Assembly (NCBI GenBank): GCA_017434085.1
Contig: JAFRFY010000184.1
Location: forward strand, 1 to 49,214
Reading direction: 5' to 3'
Origin: Clostridia bacterium
Lineage (GTDB): Bacteria; Bacillota; Clostridia; Christensenellales; Aristaeellaceae
DNA length: 49,214 nt
Positions within the stretch are counted from its first letter, which is position 1; each line of letters starts with the position of its first letter. Of this stretch, positions 8,412-15,929 are shown piece after piece. Under the pieces are notes generated by a model. That model was not told the DNA's origin, ran no database searches, and was given only the letters and a program-made list of their open reading frames with translations. A program made the position numbers and the translations under genes.

Positions 8412-9011
8412 ATGGAACGCAAGGCATTTATCATCCGCGCGGCAAACGGCGCGGCGCTTCATGATTGCGCCGACGCGCTTCGGGCGCTGGCGCAAAAAGA
8501 AGGGGTGAACAACTTCTCGGTCTGGGGGATCGAGGATCTGCTGCTGTGCTACGGCGAGGACGCCGGGGACGGCGCGGGGAAGCTGTGCGACGCTATGCTG
8601 TCGAGGCTTCCCGGCGCCGGGCTGCTGGCCGCGCCGGGGACCATGCGGCTCATGTACCACGACATCGGCGTCGTGCGGACGGACAAGTCGCTCATCCGCC
8701 ACAGGGTGTTCTGCACAAGGCTGAAACCCGGCTGCGCCGAGGAGTACAAGCGCCGCCACGACGCGCTGATCGCCGCCCGGGGCGACGTCGTCTCCGAGGG
8801 CCCGGACAGCAACTTCACCATCTGGTACGGCGCGGGCTACATATTCGGCTACTGCGAGAAGGTGAAGGCCTTCGACCACGAGCCCACCGAGGCGGAGAAG
8901 GCCGCCGACATCGCCTGGGAGATGCGCCAGCTGGAGATCATGGACTGGCTCACGGACGACGTGGACTGGATCACCGGCCAAAAGCACCCGCACATCGAGC
9001 GGATCGTGTGA
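8412..9011 (+). CDS. two-domain RhaM (L-rhamnose mutarotase)-like protein
   Basis: 199 aa, about twice the length of RhaM (about 104 aa). Residues from about 93 onward match the L-rhamnose mutarotase family: HRVFCTRLKPGCAEEYKRRH, then SNFTIWYGAGYIFGYCE and a closing W-x-x-x-M-D-W segment. Residues 1-90 look like a diverged second copy: KAFIIRAANGAALHDC aligns with the first block and NNFSVWGIEDLLLCYGE with the second, but the R-H and YCE residues are altered. RhaM interconverts anomers of rhamnose. No rhamnose genes are nearby, so the substrate is open. It is the last gene of the gerM-rph-yfcE unit and is followed by a convergent gene's terminator. Confidence 0.85.
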   Translation: MERKAFIIRAANGAALHDCADALRALAQKEGVNNFSVWGIEDLLLCYGEDAGDGAGKLCDAMLSRLPGAGLLAAPGTMRLMYHDIGVVRTDKSLIRHRVFCTRLKPGCAEEYKRRHDALIAARGDVVSEGPDSNFTIWYGAGYIFGYCEKVKAFDHEPTEAEKAADIAWEMRQLEIMDWLTDDVDWITGQKHPHIERIV

Positions 9012-9057
9012 TAAAAAACAAAGGCCCCCTCCGCTGCGCAACCCATGGCGGAGGGGG
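9012..9057 (-). terminator. intrinsic terminator for the gene at 9064-10323
   Basis: A 10-bp GC stem (9025-9034 with 9048-9057). On the minus strand it is followed by CCTTTGTTTTTTATC. The plus strand has no T-run after the stem, so it mainly serves the minus-strand gene. Confidence 0.85.
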
Positions 9058-9063
9058 TCATCG

Positions 9064-10323
9064 TCACTTCCTCAAAAGTCCCCTTCGGATGCCTTCCTTA
9101 TGCAGCATATCGTACACGTCCTCCGGGAAGTCTGAGGGCTTTGTCGCGGTGAATATCATTTTCAGAAACTCGTCGGGCAGGGCGGCGACGACGTCCGGCT
9201 GGCGGAGCATTTCCATCGTCTCGCCCAGCAGATCGTCGGGGCCGTCGTCCTCTTCCTCGGCGGTCATATGGGCAAGCAGACTGTTCAGCGCCTCGGTCAG
9301 CGCCTTGCAGCGCTTTTTGCGCTCCAGCCGGACGCCAAACTGATCGCAGAAGCGGCGCATCGCCTGCTCCGTGCAATCGTCCAGCACCACAATTCTCTTC
9401 GGCATGCCGAAATTGGCGACGGCTTCGGTCAGCTTCATCCCGAAAAACTGCGTGTAATCCTCGGGATCGTCACACAAAACGGACGAGAGCACAAAGCCCG
9501 TCTTGATCTCGACGATGAGCATCGCCCAGGGATAGAACGGAGGCTTTGTGAGCTCGTCAAAGGACACGTCCTCCTGTGACGAGTCGGTCAGGGGGTTGAC
9601 GAACCTGAACAGGCGTATGGCCCATTCACCCTTGCGCGGTGCCTTTTGAAGCCGGGCGAGGGAGAGCTCGTCGTCGATGACGATGGGCGGCCACTCCACC
9701 GGTGCGCGGGGCGGCAGGGGAAAGGCCTCCCAGCGATAGGCCGCGTCCGCCCGGGTCAGCAGCGGGATCTCCCTGTCATAGGGGGCGCCTTCAAACAGGC
9801 CCAGCATCTCCGGCGTTTTCATCTCAAGGGCCAGCCGGTCGGACACCGCGATGGCGGCCTCCAGCGCCTCGATCATGCGGCGTTGATCCGCCTCATCCTC
9901 CATAAACCAGCGCACATAGCCCGGGCGGAAGCGCTCAAACTGGGGGTAGGCGTTCTTGCCGCGCAGGGGATAGTCGATGCCGTTGCGCCGGCAGTAGGCG
10001 GCGACGTCCTCCAAATCCCGCGCGTTCAGCCGGGATTTGTTGTTGAAGGAGAGCATCAGGCAGTCCTCGCTGTGTATCTTCTCCATCGAGGCCAGCTCAT
10101 CCTCCGGCGCGGGCGCGTCGTGCAGTATGCGCAGGCTGTCCAGGCCGCTTTGGCCGGGGTATACCGCGATGGCGTTCAATTCGCCCATCATGCCCATAAC
10201 GCAGCAATAGCCGATCTCGCCGTCGGAAAACCGCACGCCGAAGATCTGGGAATCCCACAGCCTTTTCCACAGCCGGGCCTTTTTGTATAGAAACGCCAGC
10301 TCGAATAAACGTTCCGGAATCAT
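9064..10323 (-). CDS. uncharacterised DUF6930/DUF7309-like protein
   Basis: 419 aa, soluble, no signal peptide. The N-terminal third (LWDSQIFGVRF, GEIGYCCVMGMMGELNAIAVYPG) resembles DUF7309, and the middle (about 235-340: W-A-x-R-L-F-R-F, P-W-A-M-L-I-V-E, G-x-V-L-S) resembles DUF6930. I assign both from memory of the pattern, without a search. The last 70 residues contain an acidic EEEDDGPDD patch. No catalytic motif is evident. The start has AAGGAG 8 nt upstream. It lies 52 bp after manA on the same strand and may be read from the same promoter, but nothing links the functions. Function unknown. Confidence 0.7.
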   Translation of the reverse strand: MIPERLFELAFLYKKARLWKRLWDSQIFGVRFSDGEIGYCCVMGMMGELNAIAVYPGQSGLDSLRILHDAPAPEDELASMEKIHSEDCLMLSFNNKSRLNARDLEDVAAYCRRNGIDYPLRGKNAYPQFERFRPGYVRWFMEDEADQRRMIEALEAAIAVSDRLALEMKTPEMLGLFEGAPYDREIPLLTRADAAYRWEAFPLPPRAPVEWPPIVIDDELSLARLQKAPRKGEWAIRLFRFVNPLTDSSQEDVSFDELTKPPFYPWAMLIVEIKTGFVLSSVLCDDPEDYTQFFGMKLTEAVANFGMPKRIVVLDDCTEQAMRRFCDQFGVRLERKKRCKALTEALNSLLAHMTAEEEDDGPDDLLGETMEMLRQPDVVAALPDEFLKMIFTATKPSDFPEDVYDMLHKEGIRRGLLRK

Positions 10324-10375
10324 ATGATGCGCTCCTTCATTTGGTGTGTCACAATTTATGACGATGGCTGTAGTA

Positions 10376-11386
10376 TCAATCCATCAGCCCCGCCACGTTC
10401 TCCGCGCGGTAGCCCAGCTCCTCGCGGAGCGCCTCGCGGTCGGGCAGCGAGGACATCAGCACCTTGGTGTTGCCCTCGATCACCGCGCCCTCGAGCGCCG
10501 CGGGCACGATCACCGTGCTGAATGGGTTAAGCGTCATAGACTCCTCGCCCCAGCAAAGCGCGCACTCGCCCAGGGGGGTCAACAGCAGCATCCTGCCGGA
10601 GGGCAGGGGCATTTTGCCCGACAGGTTGAGGCGGCAAAACTCGAAGTGGGTGTTGGAGATGTAATAGGTCACGCTGCCGCCCTTGCGAAGCACCGTGGTG
10701 CCCTCGTTCTTGACGAGCGCCAGCTCGGGGTCGGTGACGGCCAGCGCCTGCTCCGGGTGCCTTTCGCGGGGACGGCCGTCCTTGTCCGTGCGGTCCCAGT
10801 CGTAGAGGCGGTAGGTGATGTCGCAGGCGTCCTGCAGCTCGTAGCACTGTATCTCGGAGCCTAGGGCGTGTACCATGCCGGCGGGGATGTAATACACGTC
10901 GCCGGGCTGCACGTTCACCCAGCGCAGGTGTTCGCCGACGGCGTCGCTGTCCAGTATCTCCTTAAGGCTTTTGCCGTCGGTATTGAGGCCGTACACCATC
11001 CGCGCGCCGGGCTCGGCGTTCAGTATCACCAGACCCTCGTTCTTGCCCCGCGCGCCGCCGTGGGCGCGGGCGTAGGCGTCGTCGGGATGCACGTGCACGG
11101 AGGAGGGCTCCTGCGCGTCCAACAGCTTGAGCACCAGCGGGAAGCCGCCCTCGATGGGGCCGGTCAGTTGATCGCCCCACAGCTCCACCATGCGGGTCAG
11201 GGATTTGCCTGCGTGGGCCCCGTTGGCCACCATGCTCTCGAGCCCTTCCAGCGTGGAGACCTCAAGGCTTTCGCCGGTGTTGTCCGGGGCGTCCTTCATG
11301 AAGACGTCGCGCAGCATGTGTCCGCCCCAGGGGGTTGCCTTGCCGTAACGGAAGGCGGGCGCCATCAGCAGTGGGTAGAGGTTCAT
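10376..11386 (-). CDS. manA: mannose-6-phosphate isomerase, class I
   Basis: 336 aa. It interconverts fructose-6-phosphate and mannose-6-phosphate, feeding mannose into glycolysis or supplying GDP-sugars. The zinc-site motifs of type I cupin isomerases are present: SVHVHPDDAYA (about 96), YYIPAGMVHALG (about 165) and YELQDACDITYRLYDWDR (about 182). The short form (about 310-340 aa) is typical of Firmicutes. The ATG at 11386 has AAGGAGGAG upstream. It is divergent from the helicase gene. Confidence 0.94.
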   Translation of the reverse strand: MNLYPLLMAPAFRYGKATPWGGHMLRDVFMKDAPDNTGESLEVSTLEGLESMVANGAHAGKSLTRMVELWGDQLTGPIEGGFPLVLKLLDAQEPSSVHVHPDDAYARAHGGARGKNEGLVILNAEPGARMVYGLNTDGKSLKEILDSDAVGEHLRWVNVQPGDVYYIPAGMVHALGSEIQCYELQDACDITYRLYDWDRTDKDGRPRERHPEQALAVTDPELALVKNEGTTVLRKGGSVTYYISNTHFEFCRLNLSGKMPLPSGRMLLLTPLGECALCWGEESMTLNPFSTVIVPAALEGAVIEGNTKVLMSSLPDREALREELGYRAENVAGLMD

Positions 11387-11403
11387 GAATTATCTCCTCC
11401 TTC

Positions 11404-11432
11404 TTGCAAATGCCCGTGGTGTCGGGTATACT
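11404..11432 (+). promoter_or_regulatory. promoter of the helicase gene
   Basis: TTGCAA (11404-11409), 17-bp spacer, TATACT (11427-11432). It lies inside the predicted 5' leader of the opposite manA transcript. Confidence 0.6.
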
Positions 11433-11442
11433 GTTCATATAC

Positions 11443-11471
11443 AATTTACCATTTTGTTGCGAAACTGTCAA
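11443..11471 (-). promoter_or_regulatory. promoter of manA
   Basis: Minus strand TTGACA (11466-11471), 17-bp spacer, TAAATT (11443-11448). Its -10 box is only 10 bp from the -10 box of the helicase promoter, and the two face each other. Confidence 0.6.
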
Positions 11472-11489
11472 GGGAGAGGGGCGGAAAAC

Positions 11490-13793
11490 TTGCCGCAAAT
11501 TCACGTGGTCAGCGTTCGGGCGCTGGCGGAATACGCCATGGAGAAGGGCGATCTGATCCCCGGCGGCGCGTCCTACGCCCGGATGCGCGAGGGCATACGG
11601 GGCCATCAGGCGCTGCAGGAGCTGCTGCCCGTCAACTGGCAGGCGGAGGCGCCGGTCAGCCGGGATATCGAGACAGACGGCCACATACTGCGCGTGCAGG
11701 GGCGAGCGGACGCGGCGTACATCGGCCCCGATATCGTGTGCGTTCGGGAGATCAAGACCACCGGGCGCAACCCCCACGCCATATTGAAGTACGATTATCC
11801 CGTGCACTGGGCGCAGGCCGAGATCTACGCGGCACTGCTGTGCCTGAACCACGGCGTGGAACGCGCCGAGGTGCGGCTGATCTACGCCCGGCTGGACGGC
11901 GTGAAGCGGGAGTATGCCGAGGCATACGACGCCGATACGCTCAACCGTCTTTTGATGGGCTATGTAAGGCTCTATATGGGCTGGATCACGGCGGTGGACG
12001 ACTGGAAGGCGAAGAGCCTGGCGACGCTTCAAAGCTTCGGCTTTCCCTACGACGACTACCGGGACGGCCAGAAGGAGATGGCCAGGGCCGTATTCCGCGC
12101 CATGAAGCGCGGCGCGAACGCGCTGATCGAGGCCCCCACGGGCATCGGCAAGACGGCGGCGTCGCTGTACGGGGCGCTCAAGGCACTGGGAAAGGGGTAC
12201 ATCACCGCCATATTCTACCTGACCGCCCGCACCACCGGCCGACGCGCCGCAGAGGACGCGCTGGACAGGATGCGCGCGCAGGGGCTGGCGATACGCTCCG
12301 TGACGATCACCGCCAAGGAGAAGTGCTGCCTGCTGGAGGCGCCGGACTGCATGGGCTGCCCCCACGCCATGGGCTACTACGACCGGCGCAGGGACGCGCT
12401 CAAGGCGGCGGTGGGCATGCAGAAGCTGGACGCCGACGCCATCCGCGCGCTGGCGGAGGACTACGGCCTGTGCCCCTTCGAGCTGTCGCTGGACATCTCC
12501 GAGACGGCGGACGTCATCATCTGCGATTACAACTACGCCTTCGACCCGCGGGTGCGCATCAAGCGCTACTTCGGCGCCCGCTCCAGGGCCGGGCTGCTGG
12601 TGGACGAAGCCCACAACCTCCCGGACCGGGCGCGGGAGATGCTGTCGGCGAGCCTGTCCGGGCGGCGGCTTTATGAATTGAGGAAGCGCGTCGCATCCTT
12701 CGAGGGGAAGGAGAGCCCCATGGTGCGGCTGATGACCGAGCTGCTCAGGGCGCTCAAATGCGAAAACGACCAGGAGCCGGAGGCGCTCTCCGACCTCCCG
12801 GAGGGCGTCGTGGAGGCGGCTCGGCGGTTTGCCGAGGCGGCGGGGGAGCTGCAGAGCGCCGAGCCCGACGTGCGGGAGTTCGTGTTCGACGTACAGTGGT
12901 TCGTGAACGTGTCCAAACGCTTCGACCCCGAGTGCTACCGGGTAATGATGCTCCCCCAGGACCGCTGGCTGCTTATCCGGCTGTGGTGCTACGACCCGTC
13001 GAAGCACATGCGCCGGGCGCTTGGCCGGGTGGGCGGCGCGGCGCTGTTTTCCGCCACCCTCGCGCCGATGGATTTCTACGCCGCCCAGCTGGGCGCGGAC
13101 GGGGAGGCGGACGAATCGCTCCGGCTGGAATCGCCCTTTCCACGGGAAAACCTGAAGGTGCTCAGGCTGCCGGTTTCGGTGTCGCTTCGGGACCGGGAGC
13201 GCACACAGCACGCCGTGGCGCAGGTGATCCACGCCATGGCGGAGGCGAAGCCCGGCAACTACATCGCCTGCTTTCCCTCCTACGCCTACATGACGCTGGT
13301 GTTCAGGCACTACCGCATGCTGTGGCCCTATGAGGACGCCATCTGCCAGGAGGCGCACATGACGGAGCCCAGGCGCATGGCCTTCATCGAGCGCTTCGTG
13401 CCCGCGCCCACGCGGAGCCTGGTGGGCTTCATCGTGCTGGGCGGGGTGTTCGCCGAGGGCGTCGACCTGCCGGAGGACCGGCTGTCCGGCGCGGCTATCG
13501 TCTCCACGGGCATGCCGCAGCTGAGCTTCGAGCGGGAGCTGATGCGCGAGCTGTTCGACGACGCCGATGACGGCGGCACGGACGCGGCCTACACCTACCC
13601 CGGATTAAGGCGTGTGCTGCAGGCCGCGGGGCGCGTGATCCGCACCGAGACCGACCGGGGCGTGGTGCTGTTGATGGATGTGCGCTACCGGCAGGAGAAG
13701 CTGCGCGAGCTCATGCCGCCCCACTGGGACGTGACGGACGTCAATAAGCTGAGCGACCTGAAGCGGGAGCTGGAGGGGTTTTGGGAAGGATAG
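11490..13793 (+). CDS. PD-(D/E)XK nuclease - Fe-S helicase (XPD/DinG superfamily)
   Basis: 767 aa from a TTG start at 11490, chosen because AGGGAGAGGGG precedes it; the longer in-frame version from 11385 has no site. Residues 1-165 carry RecB-type nuclease motifs (QGRADA, VREIKTT, and a Q-A-E-I-Y motif). The rest is a superfamily 2 helicase: Walker A APTGIGKT, four candidate Fe-S cysteines (KEKC, DCMGC, LCPFEL), DEAH in LLVDEAHNLPDRA, and motif VI QAAGRVIRTETDRG. The Fe-S helicases XPD and DinG unwind 5' to 3' on single-stranded DNA. The combination suggests processing of branched or damaged DNA. It is monocistronic. Domain calls are firm; the pathway is inferred. Confidence 0.9.
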   Translation: MPQIHVVSVRALAEYAMEKGDLIPGGASYARMREGIRGHQALQELLPVNWQAEAPVSRDIETDGHILRVQGRADAAYIGPDIVCVREIKTTGRNPHAILKYDYPVHWAQAEIYAALLCLNHGVERAEVRLIYARLDGVKREYAEAYDADTLNRLLMGYVRLYMGWITAVDDWKAKSLATLQSFGFPYDDYRDGQKEMARAVFRAMKRGANALIEAPTGIGKTAASLYGALKALGKGYITAIFYLTARTTGRRAAEDALDRMRAQGLAIRSVTITAKEKCCLLEAPDCMGCPHAMGYYDRRRDALKAAVGMQKLDADAIRALAEDYGLCPFELSLDISETADVIICDYNYAFDPRVRIKRYFGARSRAGLLVDEAHNLPDRAREMLSASLSGRRLYELRKRVASFEGKESPMVRLMTELLRALKCENDQEPEALSDLPEGVVEAARRFAEAAGELQSAEPDVREFVFDVQWFVNVSKRFDPECYRVMMLPQDRWLLIRLWCYDPSKHMRRALGRVGGAALFSATLAPMDFYAAQLGADGEADESLRLESPFPRENLKVLRLPVSVSLRDRERTQHAVAQVIHAMAEAKPGNYIACFPSYAYMTLVFRHYRMLWPYEDAICQEAHMTEPRRMAFIERFVPAPTRSLVGFIVLGGVFAEGVDLPEDRLSGAAIVSTGMPQLSFERELMRELFDDADDGGTDAAYTYPGLRRVLQAAGRVIRTETDRGVVLLMDVRYRQEKLRELMPPHWDVTDVNKLSDLKRELEGFWEG

Positions 13794-13818
13794 AGAAGAG
13801 GCCGTTCTCTTTATATAC

Positions 13819-14937
13819 TCACTCTGCCGCGGCGATATGCACCTTCACGCGGACGTCGGCTTCGGGGAAGCGTGCGCGCCAGTCGTAGCTAAGCCAGTCG
13901 TCCAGCGTGGCGAAGTGTGCGGCGGCCTTCGCGGCGAAGCCGAAGGGTTCCACCCGGAGGGCCTTGCAGCGTTCGACGACCCGCGTGATCGACCGTTCGA
14001 CGGCGGCCTCCGCCGCGGTCGGGTCCCCCGGGTCATCGCCGGTGAGGGACACGGTGACGTCGATGATCATCTTCTCCCCGTCCCGACGCGCCCGCACCCG
14101 CGGCGGCAGGGTGGAGGACAGTGCCCAGGCCCTGCCGTCGGCCTCGAAGCCGAACGCCGCCACCTGCCTTGTCAGCAGGTTGAGGCAGAGGGTCTCCGCG
14201 CCGTCCAGCCGCCCGACGCAGACGCCGTCGCGGAACAGCGCCGTGCCCAGGTACTGCCGGGAGGAGGCGGTTTTGGTCTGCACGTTGAGGGCGGCCTCGT
14301 CGGTGTCTATGATGGCGGCGGCCGCCTGCTCCCCGGAGTCCGGGAAGCCCCATATCCCGGTGGGGTCGGAGTAGCAGGACAGCGTGGCGTAGTACAGGTC
14401 GGCGAAGGTGGCGCCCGGGATGAAGCCGTGGGCGGCGTAGTGGCGGAACATGGCGCTGATGTCGCTGGAGAGGTGGCTGCCCAACAGGGTCTCCTGCCCC
14501 TCGATGAAGTCGCCCGCCCGCCCCTCGCACACCACGAAGCCCGCGTTGGCGTACAGGTGCCGGGTGTCGGCGATCTCCCGTATGAGCGCGGGAAAATCCT
14601 GGCCGGAGGCAAGGCTTTCTGAGACGATCAGCAGGTTCAAGTGGCTCAGGTTCAGCTCCCGCGCCGCGGCCCACTGCAAATGCTCCATGGCCTGGGCGTA
14701 GTCGTCGCCCGAGGCGGTGAGCACCAGGTAGGGCTCGCCCTTGCCCACGGCGCCCTCGCCGCCGGAATCGCCGTGGCCGATGCGGGGGATGCGTATGGTC
14801 AGATCGATGCCCCCGGCGGAGGTCTGGTCGACGCCCATCACCAGCGCGTAGGCCTGGTTCTCCACCTCGCCGGTGACCGCGCAGCCGGACAGGGCGGGTA
14901 TGATCAGCAAAAGCAGCGTTATGATGATGCGGCGCAC
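13819..14937 (-). CDS. gerAC: spore germination lipoprotein, Ger(x)C family
   Basis: 372 aa from a GTG at 14937. This start gives a lipoprotein signal (RRIIITLLLLIIPALSGC, lipobox LSGC) and has GGGAGG 9 nt upstream; the frame extends further upstream but without signals. GerC subunits are lipid-anchored to the outer face of the inner spore membrane and complete the germinant receptor. The N-terminal part has the family's A-Y-A-L-V-M-G-V-D strand, and the C-terminal half matches the Ger(x)C domain with a long helix before V-R-V-K-V-H. Its start overlaps the gerAB end by 19 bp. The gene ends 25 bp from the convergent helicase gene. Confidence 0.92.
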   Translation of the reverse strand: MRRIIITLLLLIIPALSGCAVTGEVENQAYALVMGVDQTSAGGIDLTIRIPRIGHGDSGGEGAVGKGEPYLVLTASGDDYAQAMEHLQWAAARELNLSHLNLLIVSESLASGQDFPALIREIADTRHLYANAGFVVCEGRAGDFIEGQETLLGSHLSSDISAMFRHYAAHGFIPGATFADLYYATLSCYSDPTGIWGFPDSGEQAAAAIIDTDEAALNVQTKTASSRQYLGTALFRDGVCVGRLDGAETLCLNLLTRQVAAFGFEADGRAWALSSTLPPRVRARRDGEKMIIDVTVSLTGDDPGDPTAAEAAVERSITRVVERCKALRVEPFGFAAKAAAHFATLDDWLSYDWRARFPEADVRVKVHIAAAE

Positions 14938-15929
14938 GGGGCCCCGCCTCCCTTCACGATCCAGAGCGTCAGCGCTGTGGCGGTCAGCGCGTGGTACAGA
15001 TAGGGCGAAAGGCGCTGCGTCACGTCGGCGCGGGGCACGTTCAAAAGCGCCGGCGCGAACACCGCTAAAAGCCCGATCGCCACGCAGACGCCCGAGCGGA
15101 CTTTCGGCAGCAGCCTGCGGGTCAGGGCGCAGGCGGCGACGCTCTCGAAGCACATCAGGTGGAGCATCCCCCCGAACCAGGCGACGATCATCGGCAGCTG
15201 CAGGAAAAGCGGCGCGCGGCCGTTGGTCAGCAGCGTGTCGATGCGCGTGAAGCGCGTGACGGGCTCCGATGTGAACGCCGGGGCCATCATCTGCCGAAGC
15301 GCCACCAGCCCCGCCGCCACCGCGGTGGAGACCAGCAGAGCCCGAAGCAGGCGCTTAAAGCCGATCTCCCTCTTACAGATGCCCGCGGCGCCGCCCGCCA
15401 GCAGCACGTTCCAGCCCGCCGCACGCACGCCCGCGCGGAGTATGCCGCCCCCGCCCGCGCCCAGCCAGGGCCTGAGCCAGCCGGGGTTGTAGTAGGGGAG
15501 CTGGTAGAGCATGACGATGAGCATCAGCGCCGCGAACAGGCGTATCCAGATGCGGGCCGCGCCGCCCAATGCGTCGCCGCCCAGCCATGTACAGCGCAGT
15601 ATGGCCGCCAACAGGGGCAGCATCAAAAAGGCGGGGGCGACGTGGTTGAAGGCGAGGTTGCTCTCCGAGTAGGCCGCGCACTCCACGGCGCAGGCGGCGT
15701 CCAGCGCCATGGCAATCAATAGCGGCGCGGCGAGCGCCTGGCGGACCGGGGGCCTGAGCCGGCAGATCAACCACACCGGCGGCAGCGAGAGCGCAAGCCC
15801 CAGGAGCGCGGCCAGCCACCCGGCGTTGGCGGCGTCGGCGGCCTCCAGCGTCAGGCCGTAGAACAGCCGCGAGGTCAGCGCCGCGATCAGGCTGGCGAAG
15901 GCGGCGCTTTCGGACATCTCAAGCCTCAT
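14919..15929 (-). CDS. gerAB: spore germination permease, GerAB family
   Basis: 336 aa with about ten hydrophobic segments, as in the GerAB group of the APC transporter superfamily, which binds the germinant in the inner spore membrane. The N-terminus (FASLIAALTSRLFYGL) and the AECAAYSESNLAF-like stretch (about 85-95) fit the family, although the usual length is nearer 360 aa. It overlaps gerAA by 11 bp and gerAC by 19 bp, so all three subunits are translationally coupled. A later start at 15917 (MSESAAF) is also possible. The germinant cannot be predicted from sequence. Confidence 0.88.
   Translation of the reverse strand: MRLEMSESAAFASLIAALTSRLFYGLTLEAADAANAGWLAALLGLALSLPPVWLICRLRPPVRQALAAPLLIAMALDAACAVECAAYSESNLAFNHVAPAFLMLPLLAAILRCTWLGGDALGGAARIWIRLFAALMLIVMLYQLPYYNPGWLRPWLGAGGGGILRAGVRAAGWNVLLAGGAAGICKREIGFKRLLRALLVSTAVAAGLVALRQMMAPAFTSEPVTRFTRIDTLLTNGRAPLFLQLPMIVAWFGGMLHLMCFESVAACALTRRLLPKVRSGVCVAIGLLAVFAPALLNVPRADVTQRLSPYLYHALTATALTLWIVKGGGAPCAASS

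Noticed and set aside
11262-13358. A 698-codon open frame antisense to the helicase gene
   Set aside because: The plus strand encodes full helicase motifs; the antisense product has no recognisable domain.
13794-13818. Terminator between the helicase and gerAC genes
   Set aside because: AGAGAA/TTCTCT gives only a 6-bp AT-rich stem; too weak to call.
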